From assembly GCA_026397575.1 (NCBI GenBank), contig JAPLUP010000665.1:1-5559 (forward strand): DNA of 5,559 nucleotides, written 5' to 3'. A model generated the notes under the pieces. The model was given only the letters and a program-made list of their open reading frames with translations. It made no database searches and was not told the DNA's origin. This document shows, piece by piece, positions 5,084 to 5,559 of this stretch. Source of the DNA: Candidatus Zixiibacteriota bacterium. GTDB lineage: Bacteria > Zixibacteria > MSB-5A5 > CAIYYT01. Made by a program: the position numbers and the translations under genes. How positions within the stretch are numbered: position 1 is the first letter of the stretch; every line of letters begins with the position of its first letter.

Positions 5084-5559
5084 ATGCTATCACTTCTTGA
5101 CAAGCAAATGGAGTTGCTGGAACGCAAGCTTTTCGACCTCGAGAACCGGATCGAAGATCAGACGATGCAACTCAACGACGTTGCCACGATGGGTCTGATG
5201 ATCACCTCACTGCTCGATATCGAGAAAGTGCTGTCAGCGATGATGGATATGGCGACGCGCATGGTTGGTGGTGAGGTCGGCTGCATAATGCTACTGGAGA
5301 ACGGCTTGCTGCAGACGAAGATCTCCTGGGGCTTGGACGATCGCGTTATCAAATCAATCAAGATGGAAAATGAAGTGGACATCGCTACTTGGACATTCCA
5401 AACGGGCGAGACAATCGTAATCAACGAGTTCCCCGAAGAGGCGACGCACGGTGGATTGATTAACGCCATCATCAGCGTTCCCCTTGCCACCCAGGAGAGA
5501 CAACTCGGTGTGCTGATAGTGGTCAACAAGACTGCCGGCGGTGGTTTCACCGACGAAGA
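5084..5559 (+). CDS. GAF-domain signalling protein with N-terminal coiled coil (partial, 3' end outside window)
   Basis: The frame is open from ATG 5084 to the window edge: 158 complete codons and no stop. Residues 1-35 are a heptad-patterned coiled coil (LLDKQMELLERKLFDLENRI) that probably dimerises the protein. From about residue 36 a GAF domain begins with the typical entry helix (GLMITSLLDIEKVLSAMMDMA), then strands GGEVGCIMLLENG and KISWGL, a region TWTFQTGETIVINEF, and the closing strands IISVPLATQERQLGVLIVVNK, here read as two adjacent pieces. GAF domains bind small ligands or act as dimeric sensor modules. The missing C-terminus usually decides the output (PP2C/SpoIIE phosphatase, HD-GYP, histidine kinase or GGDEF); I cannot tell which. 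AAGGGA at 5070-5075 lies eight bases before the ATG and supports this start over Met9. The protein has no membrane segment in the visible part, so it is probably cytoplasmic. The divergent peptidase gene is not an obvious functional partner. Confidence 0.85.
   Translation, partial: MLSLLDKQMELLERKLFDLENRIEDQTMQLNDVATMGLMITSLLDIEKVLSAMMDMATRMVGGEVGCIMLLENGLLQTKISWGLDDRVIKSIKMENEVDIATWTFQTGETIVINEFPEEATHGGLINAIISVPLATQERQLGVLIVVNKTAGGGFTDE

Overview
This window looks like chromosomal DNA from an uncultured bacterium of moderate GC content. The best taxonomic hint is the secreted peptidase at 2408-4636. Its C-terminal tandem calcium-binding (dockerin-type) repeats, of the style GDANxDxSxDIxDAVxLxxYxFSGG, are common on secreted proteins of candidate FCB-group lineages such as Zixibacteria. 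A Bacteroidetes-type promoter word (TAACTTTG) sits in front of two genes and fits that placement. This is inference; no rRNA or tRNA gene is present to confirm it.

Layout, left to right. (1) 77-616, minus strand: a small uncharacterised gene with a very good ribosome binding site. It is cut by a single in-frame TGA, after which the same frame runs on for 83 sense codons. (2) 632-1421: about 790 bases without a convincing gene, holding a strong GC-rich REP-like hairpin at 768-803. (3) 1422-1832, plus strand: a single-domain response-regulator-like protein that has lost the phosphoacceptor Asp and the conserved Lys. (4) 1833-2185: intergenic, ending in a promoter-like element and a ribosome binding site for (5), 2186-2257, a 23-residue lysine-rich micro-gene closed by a strong intrinsic terminator at 2280-2324. 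(6) A second, oppositely oriented terminator at 2354-2380 closes (7), 2408-4636 on the minus strand: an exported M1-family metallopeptidase with a putative Ig (He_PIG-like) domain and dockerin-type repeats. (8) 4637-5083: a divergent intergenic region with a promoter candidate for the peptidase and several short repeated words in front of (9), 5084-5559 on the plus strand: a coiled-coil plus GAF signalling protein that runs off the right edge.

The genes do not form an operon. Each appears to be its own transcription unit, on alternating strands and with its own leader. I see no defence, mobile-element, CRISPR or biosynthetic system. The points most worth checking are the in-frame stop, the lysine-rich micro-gene with its complete expression signals, the shared TAACTTTG promoter word, the degenerate receiver domain, and the repeated words upstream of the GAF gene.
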